From positions 1 through 64,000 of the forward strand of contig NZ_LMNI01000013.1 in assembly GCF_001422925.1 (NCBI RefSeq): a stretch of 64,000 nucleotides of DNA, in the 5' to 3' direction. Position numbers and translations under genes: made by a program. Origin of the DNA: Microbacterium sp. Leaf288. GTDB taxonomy: Bacteria > Actinomycetota > Actinomycetes > Actinomycetales > Microbacteriaceae. How positions within the stretch are numbered: the first letter of the stretch is position 1; every line of letters begins with the position of its first letter. The notes under the pieces are model-generated. The model saw only the letters and a list, made by a program, of their open reading frames with translations. It was not told the origin of the DNA and did no database searches. This document shows positions 15,118-22,502 of this stretch, piece after piece.

Positions 15118-16119
15118 TCAGACGATCGATTCGCCGCGGACGCGCTTGGAGACCGCGTTGACGGTGAGCAGCAGGGCGACCGAGATGAGGCTCTTGAGCA
15201 TGCCGATCGCGGTGGCCATCGACAGGCTGTTGCCCGTCATGCCGATGTTGTACACGTACAGGTCGAGCACCTGGATCCACTGCTTGTTGAAGGCGTTCTG
15301 GAACACGTAGTACTGCTCCATGCCGTTGTTGAGGATGTTGGCGATCGACAGCAGCAGGAGCACGAGATAGGTCGGCATCAGCTGCGGCACCGTGATGTAC
15401 CGCATCAGCTGGAAGCGGCCGGCCCCGTCGATGCGGGCCGACTCGTACAGCGACTGGTCGATGCCGGCGATCGCGGCGAGGTAGATGATCGCGCCCCAGC
15501 CGAGCCCCTTCCAGATGCTCCAGAGCGTCATGGTGATCCACACGTTCTGGTCGGTGTCGAGGAACTTGATGGGCGCCGTGATGAGTCCGGCGTCGTTGAG
15601 CACGTCGTTGACGAGGCCCGAGCTCGAGAAGAGCGAGAACGCGATCATGTAGACGAGGACCCACGAGATGAAGTTCGGCAGGGCCGTCAGCGTCTGCACG
15701 GAGTTGCGGAACCAGGGCGCCTTGATCTCGTTGAGCAGGATCGCGAAGAAGAGCGGCAGGACGGATGTCGCGATCCCGAGGAAGCTGATCGCGAGCGTGT
15801 TGAGGAGGACCTGGCCGATCTGCGCCATCTGAGTGGGCGAGCTCACCAGCATCTGGAACCACTGCAGGCCGACGAACTCACTGCCCTCGAGGCCGAGCGC
15901 CGGCTTGTAGTCGTACAGCGAGTAGATCCAGCCGTACAGCGGAAGGTACGAGAACAGGAACGCCAGCACCAGGAACGGCACGATGCACAGGAACAGCGTG
16001 AACGACGTCCGGCTGCCCGCCGGACGCAGCCGCCGGCCGCGCCCCTTCTTGGCGTTGTGGTCCAGGTTGTGAACCGCCGCCTCCTGGAAGACGACCTGCG
16101 ACTGCGCCTGAGTGGTCAT
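15118..16119 (-). CDS. ABC sugar transporter permease (LplB type)
   Basis: A 333-residue CUT1 permease of the LplB/YteP type. It has six membrane segments after a basic N-terminal tail. An EAA-like loop (SLYESARIDGAGRFQLM) is present, and so is YNIGMTGNSLSMATAIGMLKS, a hallmark of LplB. It is the first full gene of the importer operon. It has no good ribosome binding site of its own; its ATG overlaps the stop of a 21-codon upstream frame (16116-16181) that does have one. Confidence 0.9.
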   Translation of the reverse strand: MTTQAQSQVVFQEAAVHNLDHNAKKGRGRRLRPAGSRTSFTLFLCIVPFLVLAFLFSYLPLYGWIYSLYDYKPALGLEGSEFVGLQWFQMLVSSPTQMAQIGQVLLNTLAISFLGIATSVLPLFFAILLNEIKAPWFRNSVQTLTALPNFISWVLVYMIAFSLFSSSGLVNDVLNDAGLITAPIKFLDTDQNVWITMTLWSIWKGLGWGAIIYLAAIAGIDQSLYESARIDGAGRFQLMRYITVPQLMPTYLVLLLLSIANILNNGMEQYYVFQNAFNKQWIQVLDLYVYNIGMTGNSLSMATAIGMLKSLISVALLLTVNAVSKRVRGESIV

Positions 16120-16181
16120 CGGAGCGCGCCCTGGCTCGCGGCATCCGCCGAGGGGGCCGCCGGGTGAGCATGCCGTTCCAT
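16116..16181 (-). CDS. Putative 21-residue leader peptide coupled to the permease
   Basis: An ATG at 16181 follows AAGGAG at 4-nt spacing, a strong Shine-Dalgarno. The frame runs 21 codons (begins MERHAHPAAP, Ala-rich) and ends in a TGA that overlaps the permease ATG (ATGA, 16119-16116). It may only deliver ribosomes to the permease start, or act as a regulatory upstream frame. No similarity is recognised. Confidence 0.45.
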   Translation of the reverse strand: MERHAHPAAPSADAASQGALR

Positions 16182-16448
16182 GTCACTCCTTCGTGTACGT
16201 GGCTGCCGCTCTGTCGAGGGGCGGGATCCGAGGTTCGTTCATCGAACCGCTTCGATTTCGAACCGCTTCGATTGAAGAGTAGGCGGCACTGCTCGATTCG
16301 TCAAATGTCTCCTCGTAACGCGGGGGTAACGATCGACCGCGCCGCGAGCGCTCTCCCGCGCTCAGGAAAGCGCCTACCATAGTCGGATCGGACGCGCGGG
16401 GGCGTCCGGCCCGGACCCGTGCCGGGTGAGCATGACGGGACGAACGAC
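16120..16448. promoter_or_regulatory. Divergent control region, importer operon and LacI gene
   Basis: This 329-bp gap holds the leader frame, a pair of tandem LacI-type operators (16241-16272) and a likely -10 box TACCAT at 16375-16380 for the plus-strand regulator. The mRNA would start near 16387, leaving a leader of about 60 nt. GGAAAGCGCC at 16365-16374 resembles a half operator directly upstream of that -10. Confidence 0.6.
16241..16272. promoter_or_regulatory. Tandem LacI-type operators
   Basis: ATCGAACCGCTTCGAT (16241-16256) is followed immediately by TTCGAACCGCTTCGAT (16257-16272), a 16-bp period. Each has 5-6 bp inverted arms around CCGC. The likely target of the LacI protein encoded at 16449; they sit upstream of the importer operon. 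Confidence 0.75.
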
Positions 16449-17456
16449 ATGAAGCGAGTCGGCATCCGCGATGTCGCCGAGCGCGCGGGCGTCTCGATCA
16501 GCACCGTATCGAACGCGCTGAACCGCCCTCACATGGTGAGCGAGCGTCTCGTCGACCGGGTGCGCTCGGCCGCCGACCAGCTCGGCTACGTGCCGCTGCA
16601 GGCCGCCCAGCAATTGCGCGCCGGGCGCTCCGGGCTGCTGGGGATGACGGTCATCAACATCGCGAACCCCTTCTTCGGCGACATGGTCGCCGGCGCCGAA
16701 GACGCCGCCTCGGCGGCCGGAATGCGCGTGCTCGTCGGCAACTCCAGCGACGACGTCGGCAAGGAGCGCGACCACCTCGAGCTGTTCGAGCGGGTGCAGG
16801 TCGAGGGTGCGCTGGTGAGCCCGTTCGGCCCCCTCGAACCCTGGCTGCAGCGCTTGCGCGGCCGCGGCATCCCGGTCGTCCTCGTCGATGCGATCGACGA
16901 CACCGGCGAGCTGCCCTCGGTGTCGTTCGACGACGTCGCCGGTGGGCGGCTCGCCGCTGAGCACCTGCTCTCGACGGGACGCCGGCGGCTCGCCTTCGTG
17001 GGCGCGCGCGAAGCGGTGCGACAGGTGCGCGAACGCCTGCAGGGCACGCGGCTCGCCGTCGCCGCCCACCCGGGCGCGACCCTGGAGCCGATCTGGACCG
17101 ATCGCACGACGTCCGAGCTCGGCGTGGCGTTCGGCGAGCAGCTCGCCGCCCGCTCCCCCGCCGACCGCCCGGACGGGGTCGTGACGTCGAACGACCACCT
17201 GGCGATCGGCCTGGTGCACGGACTGATCTCGCGCGGCGTGCGGGTGCCGGACGACGTCGCGGTCGTCGGCTACGACGACATCGAGTTCGCGGCCATCGCC
17301 GGCGTTCCCCTCACCTCCGTGCGCCAGCCCGCGCGCGAGATGGGACGCACTGCGGCCGAGCTGCTGCTCGCACGCATCGGCGGCACCGCGGGGGCAGATC
17401 TCGGCAACGTGGTCTACCGGCCCGAATTGATCGTCCGCGCCTCCACGGTGGGCTGA
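16449..17456 (+). CDS. LacI-family transcriptional regulator (LplABC importer)
   Basis: A 335-residue LacI/GalR protein. The DNA-binding domain GIRDVAERAGVSISTVSNALNR is followed by a hinge and a ligand domain (LLGMTVINIANPFFGDM; later VVGYDDIEFAAIAGVPLTSVRQP). ATG 16449 is chosen because the LacI helix-turn-helix starts a few residues later; an in-frame GTG at 16419 adds only unrelated residues. It is divergent from the importer operon and most likely controls it through the tandem operators. The inducer is unknown. Confidence 0.9.
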   Translation: MKRVGIRDVAERAGVSISTVSNALNRPHMVSERLVDRVRSAADQLGYVPLQAAQQLRAGRSGLLGMTVINIANPFFGDMVAGAEDAASAAGMRVLVGNSSDDVGKERDHLELFERVQVEGALVSPFGPLEPWLQRLRGRGIPVVLVDAIDDTGELPSVSFDDVAGGRLAAEHLLSTGRRRLAFVGAREAVRQVRERLQGTRLAVAAHPGATLEPIWTDRTTSELGVAFGEQLAARSPADRPDGVVTSNDHLAIGLVHGLISRGVRVPDDVAVVGYDDIEFAAIAGVPLTSVRQPAREMGRTAAELLLARIGGTAGADLGNVVYRPELIVRASTVG

Positions 17457-17465
17457 TCCCACCGG

Positions 17466-18137
17466 TCAGCTGACCAGCGACGATCCCCTCGCGGGGGCGC
17501 CGCCGTCGCGCCGTTCGATCGCCCGCAGCGAGCGCCCGACGAAGGCGGCGATACGACGGGCGCCGCGCTCGTGGAAGTGGGTGTCGTCGGCCAGGCCATC
17601 GGGCCACACCGGGTGCTCACCGGGTGCGAAGTGACTGAGGAGCGACCGGGATGCCTCGGGGCCCATGTCTTCGTAGAGCCAGGTGGTGAACGCCGTGAGG
17701 TCGACGAGCGGGGCATCGAGGTCGTGCGCGAGGTCGCGGACCGCGTTGGGGTAGTCGCCGTGGGTGGGCGTCACACGGTCACCGTCGAACCAGCGGCGCT
17801 CGGCGGAGGTGCACAGCACCGCGACGGCGCCGCGCGCCCGGGCGTCGACGACCATGCTCCGCAGCCGTTCGGCGTAGCCGCCGCGCGCGTCGAGCTCGGG
17901 GAGCTTCTGGTCGTTGTGCCCGAACTGGATGACCACCGTGTCCCCGGGCCGAACGCCGTCGAGGAGCCCCTGCCACGAGCCGTCGGAGAGGAACGACTCG
18001 GTCGTCGCGCCGCCGTAGGCGAGGTTGCGCACGGGCGCCTCGACGGTCGGCTCCAGGAAGGAGCCCCAGCCCGCCATCGGCAGCTCGTCGGGCTTGGGAG
18101 GGGCGACGGTCGAGTCGCCGGCCAGGTGGTACGTCAT
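17466..18137 (-). CDS. CE12-type rhamnogalacturonan acetylesterase (SGNH hydrolase)
   Basis: A 223-residue SGNH/GDSL hydrolase. Block I is GDST with catalytic S9 almost at the N-terminus, and the NLAYGGATTESF Gly block and QFGHND Asn block follow. The C-terminal DDTHFHERGA supplies the Asp-His pair (D184, H187). This order and spacing match RhgT/YesT-type CE12 enzymes, which remove acetyl groups from rhamnogalacturonan-I fragments. No signal peptide is seen, so imported oligosaccharides are the likely substrate. It is convergent with the LacI gene (9-bp gap) and divergent from the ABC protein at 18188. Confidence 0.85.
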   Translation of the reverse strand: MTYHLAGDSTVAPPKPDELPMAGWGSFLEPTVEAPVRNLAYGGATTESFLSDGSWQGLLDGVRPGDTVVIQFGHNDQKLPELDARGGYAERLRSMVVDARARGAVAVLCTSAERRWFDGDRVTPTHGDYPNAVRDLAHDLDAPLVDLTAFTTWLYEDMGPEASRSLLSHFAPGEHPVWPDGLADDTHFHERGARRIAAFVGRSLRAIERRDGGAPARGSSLVS

Positions 18138-18175
18138 GTTCGCCTTCCGTCGCGCCGGGGTGCGGCATCCGTCAG

Positions 18176-18188
18176 TACCATGTCATCA
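18176..18188 (+). promoter_or_regulatory. Leaderless -10 promoter box for the ABC protein
   Basis: TACCAT at 18176-18181, then 6 nt, then the ATG at 18188. No Shine-Dalgarno is present in the 50-bp divergent gap. This matches the leaderless layout seen at GH95, at the LacI gene at 54340 and at the ThuA gene. Confidence 0.55.
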
Positions 18189-19975
18189 TGACGCAGAAAG
18201 CGTTTACCGGACCCATCCGCATCATCTCGATCGCCCAGAACCCGCGCCCCGGCCGCTCCGTGCTGAAGCTGCTCGCGCGCCGGCCCGGGCGCATGGCGGT
18301 GGCGATCCTCGCGTTCGCCTGCAAAGAGGTCCCGCTGTGGTTCCTGCCGGTGGTGACGGCGAAGATCATCGACATCGTCGCGACCGGCGGCGAGGTCTCG
18401 ACCGTGCTCATCTGGTTCTGCGTCGCGGCGGTGCTGCTCATCCAGAACTACCCGATGCACATCGTCTACACGCGCAACTTCATGACCGTCGTGCGCGACA
18501 CCGGCGCGGACCTCCGCAACGCGCTCGCGGCGCGACTGCAGAGCCTCTCGATCGGCTACCACACGCGGGTGAGCTCGTCGATCGTGCAGACGAAGGTCGT
18601 GCGCGACGTCGAGAACATCGAGCTCATGCTCCAGCAGGTGACCCACCCGCTGCTGTCGGCCACCATGGTCATGATCGGCGCCATCTCGATGACCGCGATC
18701 ACGGTGCCGCAGTTCCTCCCGGTCTACGCGCTCGCGATCCCGATCGCCATCGGCATCCGCTACGGACTGCGCAACCGCTCGCGTGAGCGCAACGAGGTGT
18801 TCCGCCGCGAGGTCGAGACCCTCTCCGCACGGGTCGGCGAGATGGCCTCCCTCATCCCCGTCACCCGCGCGCACGGCCTCGAGCGGACCGCCGTCACCCG
18901 CGTCGCCTCGGGCGCCGACGGCGTGCGCCGTGCCGGCCTGCACCTGGACATGCTGAACGGCCACGTCGCGTCGATCTCGTGGGTCGCGATGCAGCTGCTG
19001 GGCGTGGGATGCCTCGTGCTCGCGGCCATCTTCTCGCTGACGGGCTTGCTCCCCATCACCCCCGGTGAGGTCGTACTGCTGTCGACGTACTTCACACTGC
19101 TGACCGGCGGCCTGACGCAGCTGCTCATGCTGATCCCGGTCGGCGCGCGCGGCATGGAGTCGATGCGGTCGATCTCGGAGGTTCTGCAGGAGCCCGACCT
19201 CGAGCAGAACGAGGGCAAGCGCGCCGCCCTGCACGTCGGCGGCCACCTCGAGCTGCAGCACGTGTCGCACCGCTACGACGAGGCGGAACGGGATGCCGTG
19301 CACGACATCTCGCTCGACATCTCGCCCGGCGAGACCGTGGCCTTCGTGGGCTCGTCCGGCTCGGGCAAGTCCACGATGCTCAACCTCGTGCTGGGCTTCG
19401 TGCGCCCCACGGCGGGCCGGATCCTGCTCGACGGCGTCGACATGCAGGACCTCGACCTGCGCACCGTGCGGCAATCGGTCTCGGTCGTGCCGCAGGAGTC
19501 GGTGCTCTTCGAGGGCACGATCCGCGAGAACATCGCGTACGGCCTCGACGACGTCTCGGACGACCGCCTGCGCGCTGCTCTGCGCGACGCGAACGCCGCC
19601 GAGTTCGTCGACCGGCTGCCGGACGGGTGGGACACGGTCGTCGGCGAACGCGGCGCGCGACTCTCGGGCGGGCAGCGCCAGCGGCTCGCGATCGCGCGTG
19701 CGCTGGTGCGCGACCCGCGCATCCTGCTGCTCGACGAGGCGACCTCGGCGCTGGACCCCGAGTCGGAAGAGCTCGTGAAGGAGGCGCTCAACCGCCTCAT
19801 GAAGGGCCGGACCACGCTCGTCGTCGCCCACCGTCTGTCGACGATCCGCCAGGCCGACCGCATCGTCGTGCTCGAGCACGGCGAGGTCATCGAGGTCGGC
19901 GGCCACGACGCGCTCGTCGCCGCCGAGGGCCGCTACGCCCACCTGCACGCGACACAGACCGGCCTTCCGCACTGA
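18188..19975 (+). CDS. ABC exporter-type protein (fused membrane and ATPase domains)
   Basis: A 595-residue half-transporter. An N-terminal six-helix ABC type-1 membrane domain spans about residues 30-330. The ATPase domain has Walker A SSGSGKST, Q-loop VVPQES, signature LSGGQRQR, Walker B ILLLDEATSALD and switch His in VVAHRLSTIRQ. It resembles MsbA/MdlB-like exporters, works as a dimer in the membrane, and its cargo is unknown. It is not the missing ATPase of the sugar importers, because it has its own membrane domain. Codons 3-7 overlap a LacI-operator-like sequence (18196-18208), suggesting co-regulation with the sugar genes. Confidence 0.85.
   Translation: MTQKAFTGPIRIISIAQNPRPGRSVLKLLARRPGRMAVAILAFACKEVPLWFLPVVTAKIIDIVATGGEVSTVLIWFCVAAVLLIQNYPMHIVYTRNFMTVVRDTGADLRNALAARLQSLSIGYHTRVSSSIVQTKVVRDVENIELMLQQVTHPLLSATMVMIGAISMTAITVPQFLPVYALAIPIAIGIRYGLRNRSRERNEVFRREVETLSARVGEMASLIPVTRAHGLERTAVTRVASGADGVRRAGLHLDMLNGHVASISWVAMQLLGVGCLVLAAIFSLTGLLPITPGEVVLLSTYFTLLTGGLTQLLMLIPVGARGMESMRSISEVLQEPDLEQNEGKRAALHVGGHLELQHVSHRYDEAERDAVHDISLDISPGETVAFVGSSGSGKSTMLNLVLGFVRPTAGRILLDGVDMQDLDLRTVRQSVSVVPQESVLFEGTIRENIAYGLDDVSDDRLRAALRDANAAEFVDRLPDGWDTVVGERGARLSGGQRQRLAIARALVRDPRILLLDEATSALDPESEELVKEALNRLMKGRTTLVVAHRLSTIRQADRIVVLEHGEVIEVGGHDALVAAEGRYAHLHATQTGLPH
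18196..18208. promoter_or_regulatory. LacI-operator-like site at the ABC gene start
   Basis: GAAAGCGTTTACC lies within codons 3-7 of the gene and matches the second operator at 48311-48324 (GGAAAGCGTTTACC). With a leaderless start, this is about +9 to +21 of the transcript, a normal roadblock position. Confidence 0.5.
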
Positions 19976-19985
19976 CCACACCGTG

Positions 19986-20017
19986 GGATAGCGCTTTCCG
20001 TCGACACCGCCTACCCT
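19986..20017 (+). promoter_or_regulatory. Promoter and LacI-type operator for Gfo/Idh and glycosidase
   Basis: GGATAGCGCTTTCC at 19986-19999 is a one-mismatch palindrome of the GGAAAGCGCTTTCC operator class. A plausible -10, TACCCT, follows at 20012-20017, so a bound repressor would cover the -35 region. Confidence 0.6.
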
Positions 20018-20024
20018 GGAGGAG

Positions 20025-20050
20025 CGGATGCCGCGGGGCTGCAGCATCCG
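20025..20050. repeat. CGGATGC / GCATCCG hairpin in a 5' leader
   Basis: CGGATGC (20025-20031) pairs with GCATCCG (20044-20050). Two further pairs follow past a C-A mismatch, the same design as at 11611-11637. It falls in the predicted 5' leader of the gene at 20077, just upstream of its GAAGGAG ribosome site. Confidence 0.6.
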
Positions 20051-20076
20051 TTCGCGATCCACCCGAAGGAGCCACC

Positions 20077-21171
20077 GTGACCGAGACCCTCCGCTGTGCC
20101 ATCGTGGGCACGGGAGCGATCGCCCACTCGCACATCCGAGCCATCGCCGCCTACCCGCACGCCGAGCTGGTCGCGGTCACCGACCTCAGCCGCGCCTCGG
20201 CCGATGCGTTCGCCGCGACGTACGGCGCGCCCGCTGTCTACGACGACCTCGAGGCGCTGCTCGCCGCCGAGCACCCCGACGTCGTCCACATCTGCACTCC
20301 CCCGGGCGCCCACACCGCGCAGACCCTCGCGGCGTTCGCGGCCGGTGCGCACGTGGTGGTCGAGAAGCCCCCGGCACCGTCCCTCGACGAGCTCGAGCAG
20401 ATGACGGATGCCGCGGCCGCCGCCGGCCGGCAGCTCGCGGTGGTCTTCCAGCAGCGCACGGGAACCGCGCCCGCCCACGTCAAGCGCCTCCTCGATTCCG
20501 GCGCGCTCGGGCGACCCCTCGTCGCCCAGTGCCAGACGCTCTGGTACCGCGACGCCGCGTACTTCGCGGTGCCGTGGCGCGGGAAGTGGGAGACGGAGGG
20601 CGGCGGGACGACGCTCGGCCACGCCATCCACCAGCTCGACCTCCTGGCGTTCCTGCTGGGCCACTGGACACGCGTCGAGGGGCGGCTCTGGCGACTCGAC
20701 CGCGAGACGCAGACCGAGGACGTGTCGACGGCGACCGTGGTGTTCGAGGGCGGCGTCGTCGCACAGGTCGTGTCGAGCACGCTGTCGCCGCGCGAGACGA
20801 GCACGATCCGGATCGACACCGAGAAGGCGACGATCACGGTCGACCACCTGTACGGCCACGGCCACGAGAACTGGCGCATCACGCCGGCTCCCCACGTCGA
20901 CGCCGCCGAGGCCGCGACCTGGGAGATCAGCGGGCCCGAAGAGCGCAGCGACCACGTGTATCTGCTGCGCGACGTGTTCGACGCGCTCCGTTCGGGCGCA
21001 CCCCTGCCGCCGACGGCCGAGGCGCCGGCGCGTTCGATCGAGCTCGTCGCCGCGATCTACGCGTCGGCCGACGCCGACGGCGCCGTGGTGACCCCCGCCG
21101 ACCTCGCCGCGCACCCGACGCACCGCAAGAGCTTCGCGAGCACCGTCATCGACCTGCGACCGGCCCGATGA
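20077..21171 (+). CDS. Gfo/Idh/MocA-family oxidoreductase
   Basis: The 364-residue product has the Rossmann signature VGTGAIAHSHIRAI at the N-terminus and the VVEKPPAPS motif that carries the catalytic Lys. The C-terminal Gfo/Idh/MocA domain includes GGGTTLGHAIHQLDLL. Members use NAD(P) on sugars or cyclitols. GTG 20077 follows GAAGGAG at suitable spacing. The stop overlaps the ATG of the next gene (glycosidase) by 4 nt, so the two act on the same compound. Substrate unknown. Confidence 0.85.
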   Translation: MTETLRCAIVGTGAIAHSHIRAIAAYPHAELVAVTDLSRASADAFAATYGAPAVYDDLEALLAAEHPDVVHICTPPGAHTAQTLAAFAAGAHVVVEKPPAPSLDELEQMTDAAAAAGRQLAVVFQQRTGTAPAHVKRLLDSGALGRPLVAQCQTLWYRDAAYFAVPWRGKWETEGGGTTLGHAIHQLDLLAFLLGHWTRVEGRLWRLDRETQTEDVSTATVVFEGGVVAQVVSSTLSPRETSTIRIDTEKATITVDHLYGHGHENWRITPAPHVDAAEAATWEISGPEERSDHVYLLRDVFDALRSGAPLPPTAEAPARSIELVAAIYASADADGAVVTPADLAAHPTHRKSFASTVIDLRPAR

Positions 21172-22136
21172 CGGTCGACGCCTCACTCGACCCCGACGCC
21201 GCAGCACCCCGCGAGATCTACCGCGATCCCGTCTACGACGGCGCGACCGATCCCACCGTGGTGCGGGACGCCGACGGCTGGTGGATCTTCTATACGCAGC
21301 GCCGCGCCACGCATCCGCACCCCGGCGACGGGGTCGCCTGGGTGCACGGCTCTCGCATCGGCGTCGCGCGCAGTGAGGACGGCCTGCGCTGGAGCTACGC
21401 CGGGACGCTGGAACCGGATGCTGCGGGCCTCCGCCTGGCGGAAGGCCCGCCGCCCGCGGCGGTCGGCGAGACGCATTGGGCGCCCGAGATCATCCACGAC
21501 GGCACGCAGTGGCGCATGTACCTCACGGAGATCGACGGCGTGCCGACCCGATGGGAGGGGCACGCCCGCCGGATCGTCGAGTACGTCTCGGACGACCTGC
21601 GCACCTGGAGCCGCCGGGGCGTCATCGCGCTCGCGAGCGACCGCGTGATCGACGCCGCCGTCACCCGGTGCCCCGACGGCCTCTGGCGCCTCTGGTACAA
21701 GGACGAGGCGGCCGATTCGACGACCGCGGTCGCGGTGTCGGACGACCTCGACTCGTGGCGGCTCGACGGCACCGCCGTCGGCGGGCGCCCGCACGAGGGC
21801 CCGTTCGTCTTCGCGCTCGACGGCACGTGGTTCCTCCTCACGGACGAGTGGCGCGGCATGGCCGTGCACCGGAGTGCCGACGCCGTCACGTGGGAGCGGC
21901 AGGGCAGCACGGATGCCGTCATCCTGGGCGAGAGCACCCCTCCGCGGGACGGCATCCAGATCGGACGGCACGGCTCGGTGGTGGTCCTGGGCGACGAGGC
22001 ACGGCTCTACTTCTTCACCCACCCCTGGTGGGACGGCAGCGAGCTCGCGGACACCGAAGAGCGCAGCCATCGCCGCAGCGCCGTCCACGTCGCCCGCCTG
22101 CGCGTGGTAGACGGCGAGCTGGTCGCCGAGCGCTGA
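21168..22136 (+). CDS. Beta-propeller glycoside hydrolase (GH43-like, family uncertain)
   Basis: The 322-residue protein has repeated propeller-blade motifs. ATDPTVVRDADGWWIFYT in blade 1 contains the Asp expected as base. GVARSEDGLRW, THWAPEIIHDG, YKDEAADSTTAVAVSDDLDSW and a final AVHRSADAVTW follow. This is the five-bladed fold of clan GH-F and relatives (GH43, GH62, GH117, GH130). It most resembles GH43-like enzymes that remove arabinose, xylose or galactose, but I cannot place the family. It is coupled to the upstream oxidoreductase by an ATGA overlap. No signal peptide. Confidence 0.65.
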   Translation: MTVDASLDPDAAAPREIYRDPVYDGATDPTVVRDADGWWIFYTQRRATHPHPGDGVAWVHGSRIGVARSEDGLRWSYAGTLEPDAAGLRLAEGPPPAAVGETHWAPEIIHDGTQWRMYLTEIDGVPTRWEGHARRIVEYVSDDLRTWSRRGVIALASDRVIDAAVTRCPDGLWRLWYKDEAADSTTAVAVSDDLDSWRLDGTAVGGRPHEGPFVFALDGTWFLLTDEWRGMAVHRSADAVTWERQGSTDAVILGESTPPRDGIQIGRHGSVVVLGDEARLYFFTHPWWDGSELADTEERSHRRSAVHVARLRVVDGELVAER

Positions 22137-22178
22137 CCCGAGGCATCCCTCCCCCGCCCTTCCGCTCACCCTCCTTCA

Positions 22179-22262
22179 ACAGGTCAACCGGGGTTCCGCA
22201 CGATGCGGGAGAGCGAATCTCTCCTGCAGAAGGCCGGTTGACCTGTCGGAACCGGGCGGCGG
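22179..22262. repeat. Structured inverted-repeat element
   Basis: A perfect 13-bp outer stem, ACAGGTCAACCGG (22179-22191) with its complement (22234-22246), encloses two small hairpins. These are CCGCA/TGCGG (22196-22208) and GGAGAG/CTCTCC (22208-22224). The right portion, 22223-22262, is about 78% identical to 112-151. Lies 42 nt after a glycosidase stop; it may be a terminator, a REP-like element or a structured RNA. Confidence 0.75.
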
Positions 22263-22353
22263 CGGCGCGTCGAGGGCTGGGACCGAGCACAGTCCGTCAT
22301 CACCGCAAGATCGCTGCTGTTACTGAATCGTTTAAAAAACTCGCGCGAACGCC

Positions 22354-22400
22354 TTGCGAAACGTTTTTAGACCGAGTACCGTAGCGGGCAAGCGCTTTCC
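22354..22400 (+). promoter_or_regulatory. Promoter with two LacI-type operators, importer/GH42 operon
   Basis: TTGCGA (22354-22359) and TACCGT (22377-22382) are separated by 17 bp. AAACGTTT (22359-22366) sits between the two boxes and GGGCAAGCGCTTTCC (22386-22400) at the expected start point. This is a typical doubly repressed sugar promoter. Confidence 0.7.
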
Positions 22401-22502
22401 AGCATCGCAGGACCTGCACCACAGAGCGCCCCACACCGCATACACAGACGACGAACGTCTCACGCGGAACAGCGAACGCAGACGTTCACAAGGAGGACAA
22501 GG

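Larger units (their letters stand above)
22137..22502. other. 366-bp intergenic: structured repeat, promoter and operators
   Basis: No gene is seen. From left to right it holds the branched inverted repeat (22179-22262), an AT-rich patch with TCGTTTAAAAAA, a promoter with operators (22354-22400) and an untranslated leader of about 110 nt. The leader ends in the AAGGAGGACAAGG ribosome site. Confidence 0.75.

Noticed and set aside
14150..15862. A 570-residue fused permease
   Set aside because: The first 250 codons are a shadow inside the LplB permease; a start with a ribosome site at 15106 gives a normal 318-residue permease.
18188..19975. The ABC protein as the missing ATPase of the sugar importers
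   Set aside because: It is a fused exporter-type half-transporter with its own six-helix domain, unlike the separate MalK/MsiK ATPase.
22402..22502. Riboswitch in the SBP 1 leader
   Set aside because: The leader has no recognisable conserved fold and the two LacI-type operators already explain control.
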